64,000 nt of DNA from Rhodobacteraceae bacterium IMCC1909 (GCA_030704425.1 JAPDHM010000001.1:1709825-1773824); one strand, 5' to 3'; shown: positions 54,310-62,900, numbered from the stretch's first letter. Numbers and translations: made by a program. The notes: a model not told the origin generated them from the sequence alone.

Positions 54310-55200
54310 TTAGTCCATCGCGCAGGCTTTTTTGATTTCTGCAGTAAATAATCGCATTCGACGATTTAGCTGGCGCTGTTCTGAGTGCACAAGATAAATT
54401 GAGAACTCTGAAGTTTCATATTGTGGCAGGACGTGGATTAGTTTTCCGGTTTCAAGCGTGTCGCCGAATATGAAATCGGGCAAATTAGCAATACCTTGAC
54501 CTTGTAGGGTTGCCTCGAAAAGAAACTGGCCACTATTGCTATTTAAAGAGGGAGTGAAATCAATATTCGAGGTCTTTTTCGCTTCGCTTGATGCCAAGGC
54601 CAAAGTGCCCCTTTTAGCTGTGCCAAAATGTAAAAGTCTGTGCTCCCGTAAATCTTTTAACTGGGTTGGCTGACCATATTTTTCTAAGTAGGAGGGCGCA
54701 GCACACAGCTGGTGACGTACGGTCCCTATTTTCTCAGAAATTAGCTGTTTATCAATATTAGGTGTTATTCTAATGGCGAAATCATAATTTTCACGCTCAA
54801 GGTCGATAACACGATCATCAAAATCTGCAGTGAGCTGGATTTCAGGGTATTTGTTGTTAAACGTTACTAACAATCTGCTTAAAAACAAAAAACCAAATTC
54901 TCGTGGCACGGAGATCGATAAAGGACCAGAGATATCCGCATGCGTGCTTTTGAAATCTGTTTCAATTTCTTTAAAATCATTAACCGCACGCGTAGCACGC
55001 TGATAAAGTTCGCGGCCCGTTTCTGTGACCTCCCATCGACCTGGAGTGCGATCGATAAGTCTAGTGGAATAGCGATCTTCCAATAGGCTTAGCCTTCGGC
55101 TGACTGCAGACTTGGCGATATTCAAACGAGCGGCAGCATTGGCAATGCCCCGGTGCTCCACAACCATTGTAAATAGGTGTAAATCTTCTACCTTCCCCAA
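54310..55200 (-). CDS. LysR-family transcriptional regulator
   Basis: 296 residues. N-terminal HTH (VEDLHLFTMVVEHRGI; AARLNIAKSAVSRRLSLLED, about 19-38) and a LysR substrate domain (ISGPLSISVPREFGFLF; FDDRVIDLERENYDFAIRI). Start is TTG at 55200 with AGGAGGGG 8 bases upstream; no ATG precedes the HTH. Divergent from pirin across 198 bases, so likely its regulator; ligand unknown, perhaps a quinone or electrophile by context. Confidence 0.88.
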   Translation of the reverse strand: MGKVEDLHLFTMVVEHRGIANAAARLNIAKSAVSRRLSLLEDRYSTRLIDRTPGRWEVTETGRELYQRATRAVNDFKEIETDFKSTHADISGPLSISVPREFGFLFLSRLLVTFNNKYPEIQLTADFDDRVIDLERENYDFAIRITPNIDKQLISEKIGTVRHQLCAAPSYLEKYGQPTQLKDLREHRLLHFGTAKRGTLALASSEAKKTSNIDFTPSLNSNSGQFLFEATLQGQGIANLPDFIFGDTLETGKLIHVLPQYETSEFSIYLVHSEQRQLNRRMRLFTAEIKKACAMD

Positions 55201-55320
55201 AGCGTTCCCCTCCTAGCACACAAGTGGTGCAGCTGCCATTTGACATTTGCAGTTTAGTTTCAATTGTCTTAAATAATGGTGTCTAATATAAGTGTCCATG
55301 TATAAAAATTAGCCCTGTTC

Positions 55321-55337
55321 GTTCTTATATTTAGAAC
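55321..55337. promoter_or_regulatory. Candidate LysR operator, GTTCT-N7-AGAAC
   Basis: Perfect 5-bp inverted repeat in the lysR-pirin divergent gap, 61 bases before the pirin ATG. Its size fits the T-N11-A type of LysR site. Assigned by position and symmetry only. Confidence 0.45.
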
Positions 55338-55398
55338 TCTTAATTTGTGAAAAATATATTAGTTTTCTGTTATCAACATCCAAAAGAGAGGATCTCTA

Positions 55399-56313
55399 AT
55401 GTCGATCAGGCCGGCCGTATCAACTAGCACTGCTACTCCCACACTTGAGGGCGCAGGAGTTCATCTTCATCGTGCATTTGGGTTTAGTGAGCCTCAGGCG
55501 CATGATCCGTTCTTGCTGTTTGATGATTTCAGGAACGATAATCCAGAAGCTTATGCGGGAGGGTTTCCGTGGCATCCTCATCGTGGAATTGAAACTATTA
55601 CGTATGTTTTGAAAGGTTCTGTGGAGCATAACGATAGTTTGGGCAACACGGGTACATTAGCTGCTGGTGATGTGCAGTGGATGACGGCTGGTTCTGGTAT
55701 TATGCATCAGGAGATGCCCAACGGTAATACCGCTGGGCAAATGCATGGGTTCCAGCTTTGGGCTAATTTACCTGCCAGTCTTAAAATGACAGCCCCTCGC
55801 TATCAGGATGTTGAAGCGACTGAGATACCTGAGATTATCGATGATGATGGAACATGCGTGCGGGTTATCACGGGTGGATTTTGGGGGCGCCGAGGCCCTG
55901 TTGATGGAATAGCTGCTGATCCACTTTATCTTGATATTAGTATTCCAGAGGGACGCCGTAAAACCTTTAAAGTCGACACATATCGCAACACCTTTGCCTA
56001 CATTTTTCATGGAGCAGGTAAATTTGCGGATGCTTCAATTCCAAAGGGGATATTGCTTGAGAAAGAAGTAATGGGTCAGGAGTTAAACATTCGTGATTTG
56101 TCTGGCAATCGGACTTTAGTGAATTTTGGCACTGGTGATGAGGTGGTTGTTCAGGCTGGACCGGATGGAATGCGATTTTTACTTATCGCTGGGTCACCAA
56201 TTCAAGAACCAGTGGCGTGGCATGGACCGATTGTGATGAATACGCGTGAAGAGTTACAACAGGCTTTTGCCGACTTGCGTAATAATCAATTTATTAAACC
56301 GCTGGATCACTAA
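55399..56313 (+). CDS. Pirin family protein (second copy)
   Basis: 304 residues, clearly paralogous to the protein at 10084-10995 along its whole length: PTLEGAGVHLHRAFGF, FPWHPHRGIETITYVLKG (metal-binding), GIMHQEMPNG, and the end AWHGPIVMNTREELQQAF. The DNA uses far more AT-ending codons than the first copy, as expected for a gene acquired with the island. GAGAGGATCTCT precedes the ATG. Divergent from LysR. Confidence 0.9.
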   Translation: MSIRPAVSTSTATPTLEGAGVHLHRAFGFSEPQAHDPFLLFDDFRNDNPEAYAGGFPWHPHRGIETITYVLKGSVEHNDSLGNTGTLAAGDVQWMTAGSGIMHQEMPNGNTAGQMHGFQLWANLPASLKMTAPRYQDVEATEIPEIIDDDGTCVRVITGGFWGRRGPVDGIAADPLYLDISIPEGRRKTFKVDTYRNTFAYIFHGAGKFADASIPKGILLEKEVMGQELNIRDLSGNRTLVNFGTGDEVVVQAGPDGMRFLLIAGSPIQEPVAWHGPIVMNTREELQQAFADLRNNQFIKPLDH

Positions 56314-56436
56314 AAAAAGATAGTGAGTTGTACTTGGAAATACTGCCAGACAAAACCATATTTACCGCAGCCAAATTCCAGAAGTTCTGGGTCGGGCAAA
56401 TTTTTCTCAAGCTAAATTGTAATAATGGATGTCTCT

Positions 56437-56818
56437 ATGAGAATTCTTCGTATTGATAGCAGCGCACAAACGGAAACCTCGCAGAGCCGCCGCCTGTCTA
56501 ACCGTATCATTGATGGGTTGCACGCGCTTGGCAATTCACCAGACGTAACCGTTCGCGATCTGGAAAAGCGTCTCCCGCAGTTGGATCGTGCATGGATCGA
56601 AGCCAACACAACACCGATCGATGATCGCACTGACTATCAGAGAAAAACATTAGCCTTGTCTGACACGCTGATCGCCGAAATCGAAGCGGCTGATACCTTG
56701 ATTATTGGTGTGGCTCTCTACAACTTCTCAATTCCGGCCAGCCTAAAGTTATGGATTGATCTAGTTTGCCGCACTCGAAAGACCTTTGTCTATTCGGAGG
56801 GTAAACCCAAAGGGTTGA
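56437..56818 (+). pseudogene. FMN-dependent NADH-azoreductase (AzoR), truncated by IS
   Basis: N-terminal two-thirds of a flavodoxin-like quinone/azo reductase: RILRIDSSAQTETSQSRRLS (FMN phosphate site), EAADTLIIGVALYNFSIPA and SLKLWIDLVCRTRKTFVYSEG, cut after KPKGL by the IS at 56819. About 127 of about 200 residues remain. The missing 3' part is not found after the IS or anywhere else in the window. ATG at 56425 is an alternative start. It would have added NADH:quinone reductase activity to the island. Confidence 0.85.
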
Positions 56819-56829
56819 TGTCTAGCCCC

Positions 56830-57537
56830 CTAAATTCGTCCATTGATTTTTGGTTTCTCTAATAAGGTTTCTGGTACGGGTGGGCGCATGTTCAATGCAT
56901 GATGAGGTCTGATCTGGTTGTATTGCCTGAGCCAAACATTGATAGCGACCTGGGCTTGCCGTGTGGTGTGAAACCATTCGGCGTTGAGCACTTCTTTTCG
57001 CAAGGTGCCGTTAAAGCGTTCGTTGTATCCATTTTCCCAAGGGCTGCCCGGATAGATTTGCATTGGTTTGATCCCAACCTTCTTCAGCCAGTCCTGCAGA
57101 TGCGTGGCAATGAACTCGGGTCCGTTGTCAGAGCGCAATAAACTCTGGCTTTACCATGTTTGATCAGCAGCGGGTGCAGTGTCTACCAAAACGTCGTTCG
57201 CATTCATTTTGGGTCTCACTGCCACGCAGAGCGCTTCACGGGTATATTCATCTAGAACCGTGAGCATTTTATAGCTGCGCCCATTGCTAAGCTTATCGTG
57301 CACAAAGTCGATCGCCCAAATATGGTTGGGGTGTGTGGGCCGCAGCCTGATGATGGAGCTGTCTTTATGATAAAGCCGTTTGCGCTTGTTGTGCCGGCGC
57401 GGCAGCTGCAAACCTTCTTCGTTCCATAAGCGCTCGATCCTCTTGTGGTTAACACGCCAGCCTTCCATGCGCAGCAGAGCTGTGACTTTCCTATAGCCAT
57501 ACCACCCATATTGCTTGGCCAGCCGGATCATCGCCAA
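56830..57537 (-). pseudogene. IS transposase OrfB, frameshifted
   Basis: DDE transposase whose frame is broken by single-base insertions relative to copy 2: in order on the plus strand, extra C in GAGCGCAATAA, extra T in GGCTTTACC, extra A in GTCTACCAA. The fragments keep VHDKLSNGRSYKMLTVLDEY and, after the lesion, SDNGPEFIATHLQ and NERFNGTLRKEVLN. The N-terminal part (frame -1 to OrfA) lacks an ATG and continues upstream to the OrfA overlap. Confidence 0.85.
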
Positions 57538-57677
57538 GCGAAGTTCGTTGTCATCTGTGGGTTGGGCTTGATAGCGCAGAGTTGAGCGGGCTACATCCAG
57601 AACAGCGCAAGCACGCCGCTCAGAAATATCCAGCTTTTGACGCGTATGAATAACAGCCTGACGAAGCTGAGCCCGCG

Positions 57678-57965
57678 TCAGGCCCGCGGCTTTAGATGAT
57701 CAAGGCTCTCCTTCAGGATCACCTTGTCTAACTGCAAGTCAGCGACGATCTTCTTCAAGCGCTCGTTTTCTTTCTTGAGCGATTTCATCTCAGAAACCTG
57801 CGAACGAGAAAGGCCTCCAAACTTCTTACGCCAGTAATAATAACTCTTATCTGAAATCCCAGCTTTGCGACACGAACTCACAACGTCCAAACCATCGTGC
57901 AAATGAACATCAATCTCGCGCAATAACTTCAACACATCTTCATCAGAATAACGCTTTCGAGCCAT
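57678..57965 (-). CDS. IS3-family transposase OrfA
   Basis: 95 residues, HTH followed by a zipper-like helix (KSYYYWRKKFGGL; LKKENERLKKIVADLQLDKV). About four-fifths identical to OrfA of the element at 3889. Intact in this copy; CTA AAG near its end is a weaker version of the slippery site. Confidence 0.9.
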   Translation of the reverse strand: MARKRYSDEDVLKLLREIDVHLHDGLDVVSSCRKAGISDKSYYYWRKKFGGLSRSQVSEMKSLKKENERLKKIVADLQLDKVILKESLDHLKPRA

Positions 57966-58020
57966 GTTTCCTTACTCCCTTTGCCAAAATATACTGGCAC
58001 AGTTCTAGGGGGCTAAGACA

Positions 58021-58598
58021 GACGAAGGATTAGATGTTCTACCATTCCAGTCCGCTAAAGGCGTAACAGAGACTGGGTGTGGGGTTAGGCTGGCTGTGAC
58101 GGCCTGCAGGAACCCTAATCTGCACTCACGCACCAATATCAACCTAAACCGTGCCACCTCTCCAACCAAGTGACGGCAATTGTCGAATGCATAGGTTCAG
58201 GCTGCGCCAGCAATCTGATGCGAGTTCTCATTCGTCTGACAGCACTCTCTTTACGTATGTCACGCTGTCCGCATATGGTGTGAGGAAGACGGATCCAGAA
58301 AAAGCCAACACAGACTGAAAGTATCTGTCGCCGTCAAGCAATTCGTCGCAAGTTACACTATTGGGTTTCAGTAAATGACTAGTAAAGTTTTTTTGATAGC
58401 TGCATTCGGCAGGCGTAAATCCACCATCAATAGAATGTACGTTCACCTACTAAGTCCCTTGTCCTGAATTGTACACGACAATGCAAGTCATTTTGCACGC
58501 CATGCTTATCCAATTTCGACCAAAGCGCGGGAATACGACTTAAACCTAAAGCGGTACACTGCCTTTTTAACGTTAAACCGGCCATAGGAATTTTGCGG
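58021..58598. other. Gene-poor region with repeat B and weak open frames
   Basis: Contains the 121-bp repeat copy B. Minus-strand frames at 58228-58446 (72 residues, ending GSVFLTPYADSVTYVKRVL) and overlapping 58427-58598 have no ribosome site or known family; they may be debris. Nothing else is supported. Confidence 0.4.
58123..58243. repeat. Diverged 121-bp repeat, copy B
   Basis: Direct counterpart of 48529-48649 (about 82% identical, no gaps), same orientation. The reading frame seen in copy A is closed here by an early TGA, so the sequence is older or more decayed. The two copies bracket the AT-rich island cargo and copy 1 of the IS. Confidence 0.65.
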
Positions 58599-58874
58599 TC
58601 AATCCTGCTCAGGTACAGACCCAAGTCTTACTAAAAATATAGGGTCTCCAACTTCGCCGGAATCGCTATCTTCTATCACCATATAGGCGTCGGCACCGAC
58701 GCAATCTTCCGCGCGAAATTCCCGTTCGGCCCGCTCTTCAGCTTCACGGGGCGTAGAATACTGCAACTGCTTGTCGATTTTCAGAGGGCCTTGCTGCCCC
58801 CGCGCAGTCGTCTTGGCGATGTATGTCTGGCAGACATAGTGAACCTTTGTGCTGGACTCTTCTTTTTCGCTCAT
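58599..58874 (-). CDS. Hypothetical protein, 91 residues
   Basis: Acidic cytosolic protein: SEKEESSTKVHYVCQTYIAK, then TPREAEERAEREFRAEDCVGADAYMV and DPIFLVRLGSVP. Looks like a real, conserved-type small protein (steady codon use, plausible length), but I know no function. Lies after the small basic protein gene on the same strand. Confidence 0.6.
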   Translation of the reverse strand: MSEKEESSTKVHYVCQTYIAKTTARGQQGPLKIDKQLQYSTPREAEERAEREFRAEDCVGADAYMVIEDSDSGEVGDPIFLVRLGSVPEQD

Positions 58875-58992
58875 CGGTCTTCCAAATCTAAATCATAGGC
58901 GTTTTGAGACACGTCCCGGACGCCGCCCGTACCAAGGTGCGCAACCAAGTTAAGCTGAATACCTCGGGGGGACGAAATCCGAAACGTTCTGG

Positions 58993-59130
58993 CTACTTTA
59001 CCTTTTTGCCGCCAATTGCGAGCGCGGGTTTTCCAGCCAGAGAATTGGCCGTCGCAGAAACCTTTGGTTTCTCTTGCTTGGGTTTTTTGGCTTCTTTGTT
59101 GCCACGCTTGCTGTTGTTGCCTTTGGCCAT
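58993..59130 (-). CDS. Small basic Lys-rich protein, 45 residues
   Basis: ATG at 59130 with AAAGGACC upstream. Sequence begins MAKGNNSKRGNKEAKKPKQ and ends AIGGKKVK; highly positive and probably disordered. Similar short basic proteins are annotated in proteobacterial genomes (recalled, not checked). May bind nucleic acid. Role unknown. Confidence 0.6.
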   Translation of the reverse strand: MAKGNNSKRGNKEAKKPKQEKPKVSATANSLAGKPALAIGGKKVK

Positions 59131-59230
59131 GAGGGGTCCTTTCAAATGCAGCGATCCAGTGCCGGGATGGCAAGGGCATCACTGCGCTGTACACCGCGCG
59201 CCAGAATTGTGGCGCAGGGCAGTAGATGCA

Positions 59231-60058
59231 TCAGACGTGCGTCTGTATCGCCGCTTCTTCCGCAGCCTCGTCCAGCACCTTTTGCTGGCCACGGGATATG
59301 GTAGTGACAGGGCTGCTAAACATCGCATTTGCAGCGGCAAAGTCTTTGGCTGTGTCGATCTCGGTCCAGTCCAGACCGCTGATGTCAAGAGCATGGAACT
59401 GCCTGCCTTTGTCGACCAATTGCGCGTAAGCCGCCTCGTAGTACGCTTGAAGGTTTCCACGGCTCTCCATCATTTCTGAAAGCTCTGCGAACAGCAGTGC
59501 ACCCGTATCGGCGCTGATCTTTTCGACGCCGATAGATTCACCCAACGCGCGCTTCGGATCGACGGACTTGCCAACTTCAAGGACCTGCATCTGATCGTTT
59601 GCGATGACCTTAACTTCTTCGTCTTCAAGCGCGATGTTGCGGTCAATGCACAAGACGTTTGCGTTGTCACTGTCCAAGAGCTGGCGCAGGATTTTGACAT
59701 CAAACACGACGTCGGCATCGAATTTGACAAACTCAACTGTGCCAATCGCTTTGGCCGCCAGCATCAGTGAGTAGCCTGTGTTCGTCTCGCGGTATCGGTC
59801 GTTGATCACATAGGTGACACGGATGCCGCGAAATGCCTTTTCAACAAATTTTTTGATCTCATCAGCCCGGTGACCCAGAACCAGAACGAATTGCGACATT
59901 CCGCAGCTCAGGCAATTGCGGATCATGCGTTCAAGGATGACAGATCCGCCCACAGTCAGTAGGCTTTTGGGGCAATTGTCGGTCAGTGGGCTGAGGCGGG
60001 AGCCAATGCCAGCGGCCAGAATGACGGCAACCGGCGCACGGTGTTTTTCGTTTTTCAT
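59231..60058 (-). CDS. Small-molecule nucleotidyltransferase (LicC/PntC-like)
   Basis: 275 residues. Nucleotide-binding signature VAVILAAGIGSRLSPLTDNC with PKSLL at the N-terminus, metal Asp pair in VKFDADVVFD (about 110-119), then a GT-A fold tail with DWTEIDTAKDFAAA. LicC/PntC-type enzymes make CDP-choline or CMP-aminoethylphosphonate; the CDP-alcohol phosphatidyltransferase upstream would use such a product. CTP versus UTP and the second substrate are inferred. Confidence 0.82.
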   Translation of the reverse strand: MKNEKHRAPVAVILAAGIGSRLSPLTDNCPKSLLTVGGSVILERMIRNCLSCGMSQFVLVLGHRADEIKKFVEKAFRGIRVTYVINDRYRETNTGYSLMLAAKAIGTVEFVKFDADVVFDVKILRQLLDSDNANVLCIDRNIALEDEEVKVIANDQMQVLEVGKSVDPKRALGESIGVEKISADTGALLFAELSEMMESRGNLQAYYEAAYAQLVDKGRQFHALDISGLDWTEIDTAKDFAAANAMFSSPVTTISRGQQKVLDEAAEEAAIQTHV

Positions 60059-60094
60059 GATACTTGAATCCTAAATGAGCCGTATTGAAGCAGG

Positions 60095-60862
60095 CTATTT
60101 TTGCGTTGGAACCTTCAGATCTTCGTTGATGTTTTTTCCGCGCAGCCACGATTTGTAGAGGCCCCAGAACACCTGGCTTGCCGCAAACGCCCAAAGCATA
60201 GGTATGAGTTGATCAAAGATGAGTGCCGCAGAGAGCATGAAGATGAAGACGCCTTCATCAAAGGCGAGCACCTTGATTTGTTCTCGCCTGAACCAGGCTA
60301 GATTTGCCTTTAGACCAAATCCTAGCCCCGCGGTGGTCTGTACCTGTTTCATTTGCGCGATCTGAGCAGGATAATCCGGGTTGCGTCCCGTTTCGATCTC
60401 TAACGCCACGTATTTGGCGTATCCGCGCAATCCATAGAACGCGATGCCGAGTAGCGACAGAAAAACTGGCGTGGCGCTGTTTGTCTGCGCAAATGCAGCA
60501 AAGCCTGCCGCCCCGAACCATAACGTGACCTGTATTTGATCGGTGATACGATCGTAATAACTGCCGACGGGGGACGAAACCTTTCTGTAGCGGGCCATCT
60601 GACCGTCCATGCAATCCAGAACATGGCCGATATGGATCAGGATGGCCGCCGCGATGAAACACGCAGTTCCCCCGATCAGAATTGCAAAGGTTGCCACGAT
60701 GGCCACGAGGAACGATGCCGCTGTGATCCGGTTCGGTGTAATCCAAGGGATGTCGACAGCGCCATAGTTGGCAACGATAGCCAGCGGTGCCGTGACAAAA
60801 GACGACCACCATTCGTCATCGCGGGTCTTGGTTGCCCAGAGGCGTTTCAGCTTATCGTTCAT
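60095..60862 (-). CDS. CDP-alcohol phosphatidyltransferase
   Basis: 255-residue membrane protein. Signature D-x2-D-G-x2-A-R-x8-G-x3-D-x3-D is present as LDCMDGQMARY then GSYYDRITD (about 78-104). Several hydrophobic helices. It transfers a phospho-head-group from a CDP- or CMP-activated donor to a lipid or other alcohol. The ATG overlaps the aminotransferase stop by 4 bases; the nucleotidyltransferase follows 36 bases on. A second, unrelated member is pssA at 1465. Confidence 0.87.
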   Translation of the reverse strand: MNDKLKRLWATKTRDDEWWSSFVTAPLAIVANYGAVDIPWITPNRITAASFLVAIVATFAILIGGTACFIAAAILIHIGHVLDCMDGQMARYRKVSSPVGSYYDRITDQIQVTLWFGAAGFAAFAQTNSATPVFLSLLGIAFYGLRGYAKYVALEIETGRNPDYPAQIAQMKQVQTTAGLGFGLKANLAWFRREQIKVLAFDEGVFIFMLSAALIFDQLIPMLWAFAASQVFWGLYKSWLRGKNINEDLKVPTQK

Positions 60863-62064
60863 GACACCACCCGCACATGTGCGGGTACTGGCATAGGCAA
60901 CACGTCGAGGCGCGCGTGCTTTAGCCTGACCGGAGGAACAAGGTCTGTCGCATCTGCTTGAAGCGTCAGCAACACCTCCTTGAGGGTGGACAGGAAATAC
61001 CGGATGTCGTCATTCGAGAGCTCCCCGATATTACCGACCTGAAAAACCTTGCCCGCAAAACATCCCTTACCTTCATAGATGATGATGGAATGATCACGCA
61101 GACGCGCACGCAGATCATGCACGGATACTGATGCCGGAATGTGCACCGTAGTCAGAACCGAACACATGTCCGCCTCATCGACCAGGAAGTCGAGGTTGAG
61201 CCTGCGCATGCCGTTCCGCAGTAGATCAGCCCGCGCCCTGATGCGGGCATATCGCATAAGGACGCCCTCGCGCAGAATGTCTGTCAGCGCTTGGTCCAGT
61301 GCAAAAAACAACGGCACGGCGGGTGTGTTTGGCGTCTGGCTGTGGTTCTTGAGGAATGCGTAGAACGTCGCAAGGTTCAGGTAAGTGGTCTTGGCTGCGT
61401 GGTGTTTGAGCCGTTTGAACTGTTTCTTGCGACCCACGACAAAAGACAGGCCGGGATATGAACCCAAGGCCTTGGAACTGGAACTGGACACAAATGCGAT
61501 GTTACAGGCCTCCATGTCGATCACCTCGGCGCCGACCGAACTGACTCCATCAACCACAAATAGCGCGCCACTGGATTTGGCCAAAGCACCGACCTGAGCA
61601 AGCGGGTTGAGCATGCCGGAACACGTCTCGTGGTGAACCATGGCCACCACATCGATCTTGTGTGTCGCTAGGTAAGCTGCGATCTGCGGAATGTCGAAGG
61701 CGATGCCCCAGGGCATTTCGATCAGATGGGTCTTCTTGTTATGGATCACCGATGTCTTGTGCAGTCGACCGCCAAACTCTCCGTTCGACAGGATCAGAAC
61801 GGCACCATCTCCGACAACTGAGGACAGTATCGCCTCATTCGCCGCTGTCCCGGAGCCGGTGATCACGACTGCACGGTAGCGTTCTCTTTTTCTTATCTGA
61901 AAAAGGGAGAGTAATTTGTGCTCAATACCTGCAAGCAGGGCATCAAAATCAGTTTCCCGATGGCAGATATCCTCTTTGCAAATTGCGGTACGAAGGGTCT
62001 CGGCCACATTCACAGGGCCGGGGGTGAAAAGCAGTTGTTTGTCCAAATTCAGGCCATGCTCCAA
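60859..62064 (-). CDS. Class V aminotransferase (2-aminoethylphosphonate transaminase-like)
   Basis: About 401 residues, PLP-dependent fold type I. LLFTPGPVNVAETLRTA at the start, GSGTAANEAILSSVVG (PLP phosphate), VVDGVSSVGAEVIDMEACN (Asp to the pyridine N) and the Schiff-base Lys in SSSSSKALGSYPGLSF. Resembles PhnW and the transaminase half of PntC fusions. Proposed start TTG at 62064 with AAGGAG 11 bases before; ATG at 62151 is possible. Overlaps the phosphatidyltransferase, so the three genes form one operon. Phosphonoacetaldehyde as substrate is inference; serine-glyoxylate-type activity is an alternative. Confidence 0.78.
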   Translation of the reverse strand: MEHGLNLDKQLLFTPGPVNVAETLRTAICKEDICHRETDFDALLAGIEHKLLSLFQIRKRERYRAVVITGSGTAANEAILSSVVGDGAVLILSNGEFGGRLHKTSVIHNKKTHLIEMPWGIAFDIPQIAAYLATHKIDVVAMVHHETCSGMLNPLAQVGALAKSSGALFVVDGVSSVGAEVIDMEACNIAFVSSSSSKALGSYPGLSFVVGRKKQFKRLKHHAAKTTYLNLATFYAFLKNHSQTPNTPAVPLFFALDQALTDILREGVLMRYARIRARADLLRNGMRRLNLDFLVDEADMCSVLTTVHIPASVSVHDLRARLRDHSIIIYEGKGCFAGKVFQVGNIGELSNDDIRYFLSTLKEVLLTLQADATDLVPPVRLKHARLDVLPMPVPAHVRVVS

Positions 62065-62151
62065 CGACGCTACAACTCCTTGGTTGCAACGCCGGTACGC
62101 CCATGATGTGTCTCTGAGCGCGAACCGCACAGAGACGTCGAGAGGGCACAA

Positions 62152-62605
62152 ATCGAGTTCGAAAACACAGCCCCATCAGGGGCCGTTGTCGTGTCGTCCG
62201 AAAATTGGACGGGTATTGAAAAACTAAAGGATACCTGGTCCTGCCAAATTTGAGCGGACCGGAAGCGCCTCAGGTGCTGCTTGGCAGTATCTTGGCAACG
62301 GCATCATAGTGTCGAACAGAAATAATCGCTAGCTATGAGACCAATTGATCGTCATCTGACCAGCGTCGCCCGGGTGCAAATGCTTGGGTCAACGCAGGAA
62401 GATAAGGTGAGCGATCAAGATTGGCCGAAAAAATACTGTAGCACGCCAAACTGGTGCTCCATGAGCCGTAGCGCTAAAGCAGCACAAAAGCAACACATAT
62501 ATCGGAACCTCAAGTGCAACACCCATCATGCGCACGTGGACCGGATCACACATGCAACGCACCCACCCACGGCAGCTCCATCAGAAATAGGTTGTCCCCA
62601 ATCCC
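62152..62605. other. Gene-poor region upstream of the aminotransferase operon
   Basis: About 450 bases. The inverted repeat CCGAAAATTGGACGG-like stretch near 62195 and short frames were examined; none has a ribosome site or family match. It presumably holds the promoter of the aminotransferase operon and a junction with the EamA fragment. Confidence 0.35.
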
Positions 62606-62900
62606 CTAACGTGAGGTGATCGGCGGCGGCTTGCGTCGCTTGCCTGACAGAGCGTTTCCAGCAATGGCCGCAAGCAAAACTGCGCCTCCTGTCAATGTGT
62701 TCAGCGTGGCCGTTTCGCCGACAAACAACCAGACCCATAACGGGCCAAGCAGAACCTCAGCCAGTGACAACAGCGCAAGTTCCGCAGCAGGAAGGCTGCG
62801 AGACCCCAGAGTATACAGGATCAACCCTGCGCCGACCTGAAACACCCCCATGCCCATTGCAATGCCGCCATCCCGGACCGACAACACCAGAGACAATTCC
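62606..62900 (-). pseudogene. EamA/DMT transporter, C-terminal fragment
   Basis: About 98 residues matching the end of an EamA repeat: MGMGVFQVGAGLILYTLGS, LPAAELALLSLAEVLLGPLWVW and TLNTLTGGAVLLAAIAGNALSG. The upstream two-thirds are cut off by the IS at 62901. No start codon of its own is credible. Confidence 0.85.

Larger units (their letters stand above)
56819..58020 (-). mobile_element. IS3-family (IS407-like) element, copy 1
   Basis: 1202 bp. Ends TGTCTAGCCCCCTA (left) and, inward from the right, TGTCTTAGCCCCCTA. Nearly identical to the copy starting at 62901, apart from three single-base insertions near 57136-57194 that break orfB. Flanking 4-mers differ (TTGA left, GACG right), so there is no target duplication, unlike the element at 3889. 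Confidence 0.92.

Noticed and set aside
62335..62619. 94-codon plus-strand frame upstream of the EamA fragment
   Set aside because: His/Cys-rich odd composition, no ribosome site, no family; overlaps the EamA remnant end.
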